Source: Methanoculleus thermophilus
GTDB lineage: Archaea > Halobacteriota > Methanomicrobia > Methanomicrobiales > Methanoculleaceae
DNA length: 64,000 bases
Direction: 5' to 3'
Assembly (NCBI RefSeq): GCF_001571405.1
Contig: NZ_BCNX01000004.1
Coordinates: forward strand, 124,001-188,000
Part shown: positions 63,351-64,000 of the stretch, in pieces
How the letters are laid out: each line of letters starts with the position of its first letter
How positions within the stretch are numbered: position 1 is the stretch's first letter
Notes under the pieces: generated by a model
Seen by the model: the letters and a program-made list of their open reading frames with translations, nothing else
Told to the model about the DNA's origin: nothing
Database searches by the model: none
Program-made: the position numbers and the translations under genes

Positions 63351-64000
63351 ACAGGATCACACAGTGCATGCACGGACGGGGAACGGTCAGCAGCGTTATG
63401 CACCACCGAGACAGGCCTCTTTCAGAGGTGCCGGGAAAGTACCTCGCGTTCATGCAGGACTACCGGCCTGTCGTCTTCTGGAACCTCACCGACCGGTGCA
63501 ACCTCGCCTGCGCCCACTGCTACAGCCGGTCCCGGCCGGACTTGATGACAGACGACGAACTCTCGACCGGCGAAGCCCTCGCGCTCATCGACGACCTCGC
63601 CGCGGCGGGCGTCCCGCTCATCCTCTTCTCCGGCGGCGAACCCCTCCTCCGCGAGGACCTGCCGGAGTTCGCGCGTGCGGCGGCGGAACGCGGGATCAGG
63701 ACCGCGCTCAGCACGAACGGCACGCTGATCACCTCCGATGTCGCCCGGATGATCAAGGAAACCGGGATCGGCTACGTCGGGATATCGCTCGACGGCGCGG
63801 GGCCGGAGACTCACGACACGTTTCGGGGGTGTGAGGGTGCGTTTGCAAGGGCTGTTGAAGGGTTTGCCCGGTGCCGGGAGGCTGGCATCCGGACCGGCCT
63901 CCGGGTCACCCTGACGAGGGAGAACATGGGGGAACTCGAGGCCCTACTCGACCTTGCGGGGACGCTCGGAGCCTCGCGGTTCTGCCTCTACTGGCTTGTG
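63347..64000 (+). CDS. ahbC: 12,18-didecarboxysiroheme deacetylase AhbC, 5' part (continues beyond window)
   Basis: 218 codons are present, without a stop. MNRITQCMHGRGTVSSVMHHRD precedes PVVFWNLTDRCNLACAHCYSRS (Cys51, Cys55, Cys58 for the radical SAM cluster), ILFSGGEPLLREDLPEFA and GISLDGAGPETHDTFRG. The last residues RFCLYWLV match the AhbC/NirJ strand before the PSGRG loop. It would convert didecarboxysiroheme to Fe-coproporphyrin III. Coupled to ahbB by a 4-bp overlap. Confidence 0.88.
   Translation, partial: MNRITQCMHGRGTVSSVMHHRDRPLSEVPGKYLAFMQDYRPVVFWNLTDRCNLACAHCYSRSRPDLMTDDELSTGEALALIDDLAAAGVPLILFSGGEPLLREDLPEFARAAAERGIRTALSTNGTLITSDVARMIKETGIGYVGISLDGAGPETHDTFRGCEGAFARAVEGFARCREAGIRTGLRVTLTRENMGELEALLDLAGTLGASRFCLYWLV

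Noticed and set aside
1-64000. CRISPR array or complete insertion sequence
   Set aside because: No regularly spaced identical repeats, no cas genes and no transposase-like protein were seen.

Overview
The window is chromosomal DNA of a GC-rich methanogenic archaeon of the order Methanomicrobiales, most like Methanoculleus or a close relative. Supporting genes are an archaeal histone, replication factor C large subunit, archaeal MAT-type S-adenosylmethionine synthetase, GatD/GatE, L10e, methanogenesis marker proteins 2 and 4, archaemetzincin, DacZ, and the siroheme-based (Ahb) heme pathway. Promoters are TATA-box type. Several genes have a start codon about 25 nt downstream of the TATA box and no Shine-Dalgarno site, which points to leaderless mRNAs.

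Layout. 1-3.3 kb: end of an acetolactate decarboxylase gene, a stress-protein/permease/stress-protein operon, and archaemetzincin. 3.3-7.5 kb: a UPF0146 gene, RFC-L, marker proteins 2 and 4, and histone. 7.9-11.3 kb: metK-hisG-hisA-hisB. 11.4-18.2 kb: a tightly overlapping nine-gene operon, fumA-fumB-korD-korA-korB-korC-sucC-sucD-dacZ, encoding the reductive arm from fumarate/malate to 2-oxoglutarate plus a c-di-AMP synthase. 18.3-21.5 kb: L10e and an ABC importer of the nitrate/sulfonate/taurine type. 22.2-26.8 kb: argH-gatD-gatE. 26.9-32.4 kb: small conserved archaeal genes, a PfkB kinase, a DUF2070 membrane protein and an aminotransferase.

32.6-39.4 kb looks like an accessory region. It begins at a tRNA-Leu(TAA) gene, is bracketed by two diverged copies of a decayed gene fragment, and holds an alpha/beta hydrolase and a 1186-residue membrane TPR protein of clearly lower GC content and unknown function. 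39.4-64 kb is rich in signalling and stress genes: a flavoprotein, a RidA homologue, two histidine kinases, an HPII-type catalase with a DJ-1-like C-terminal domain, a secondary alcohol dehydrogenase, a second hydrolase, methyltransferases, an M24 peptidase, RsgA, a peptide-modifying-type radical SAM enzyme and a duplicated Cache sensor protein. The window closes with a heme operon: an AhbD-AhbA fusion, ahbB and the start of ahbC.

The genes connect in a few ways. The Ahb enzymes could supply heme to the catalase. The kor/suc/fum operon supplies 2-oxoglutarate for biosynthesis and carries the c-di-AMP cyclase as its last gene. Three loci in the 40-60 kb part (a RidA gene, a small membrane protein and a PAS protein) carry apparent frameshifts, all in the same -1 direction, so they are either decaying genes or single-base omissions in the sequence.
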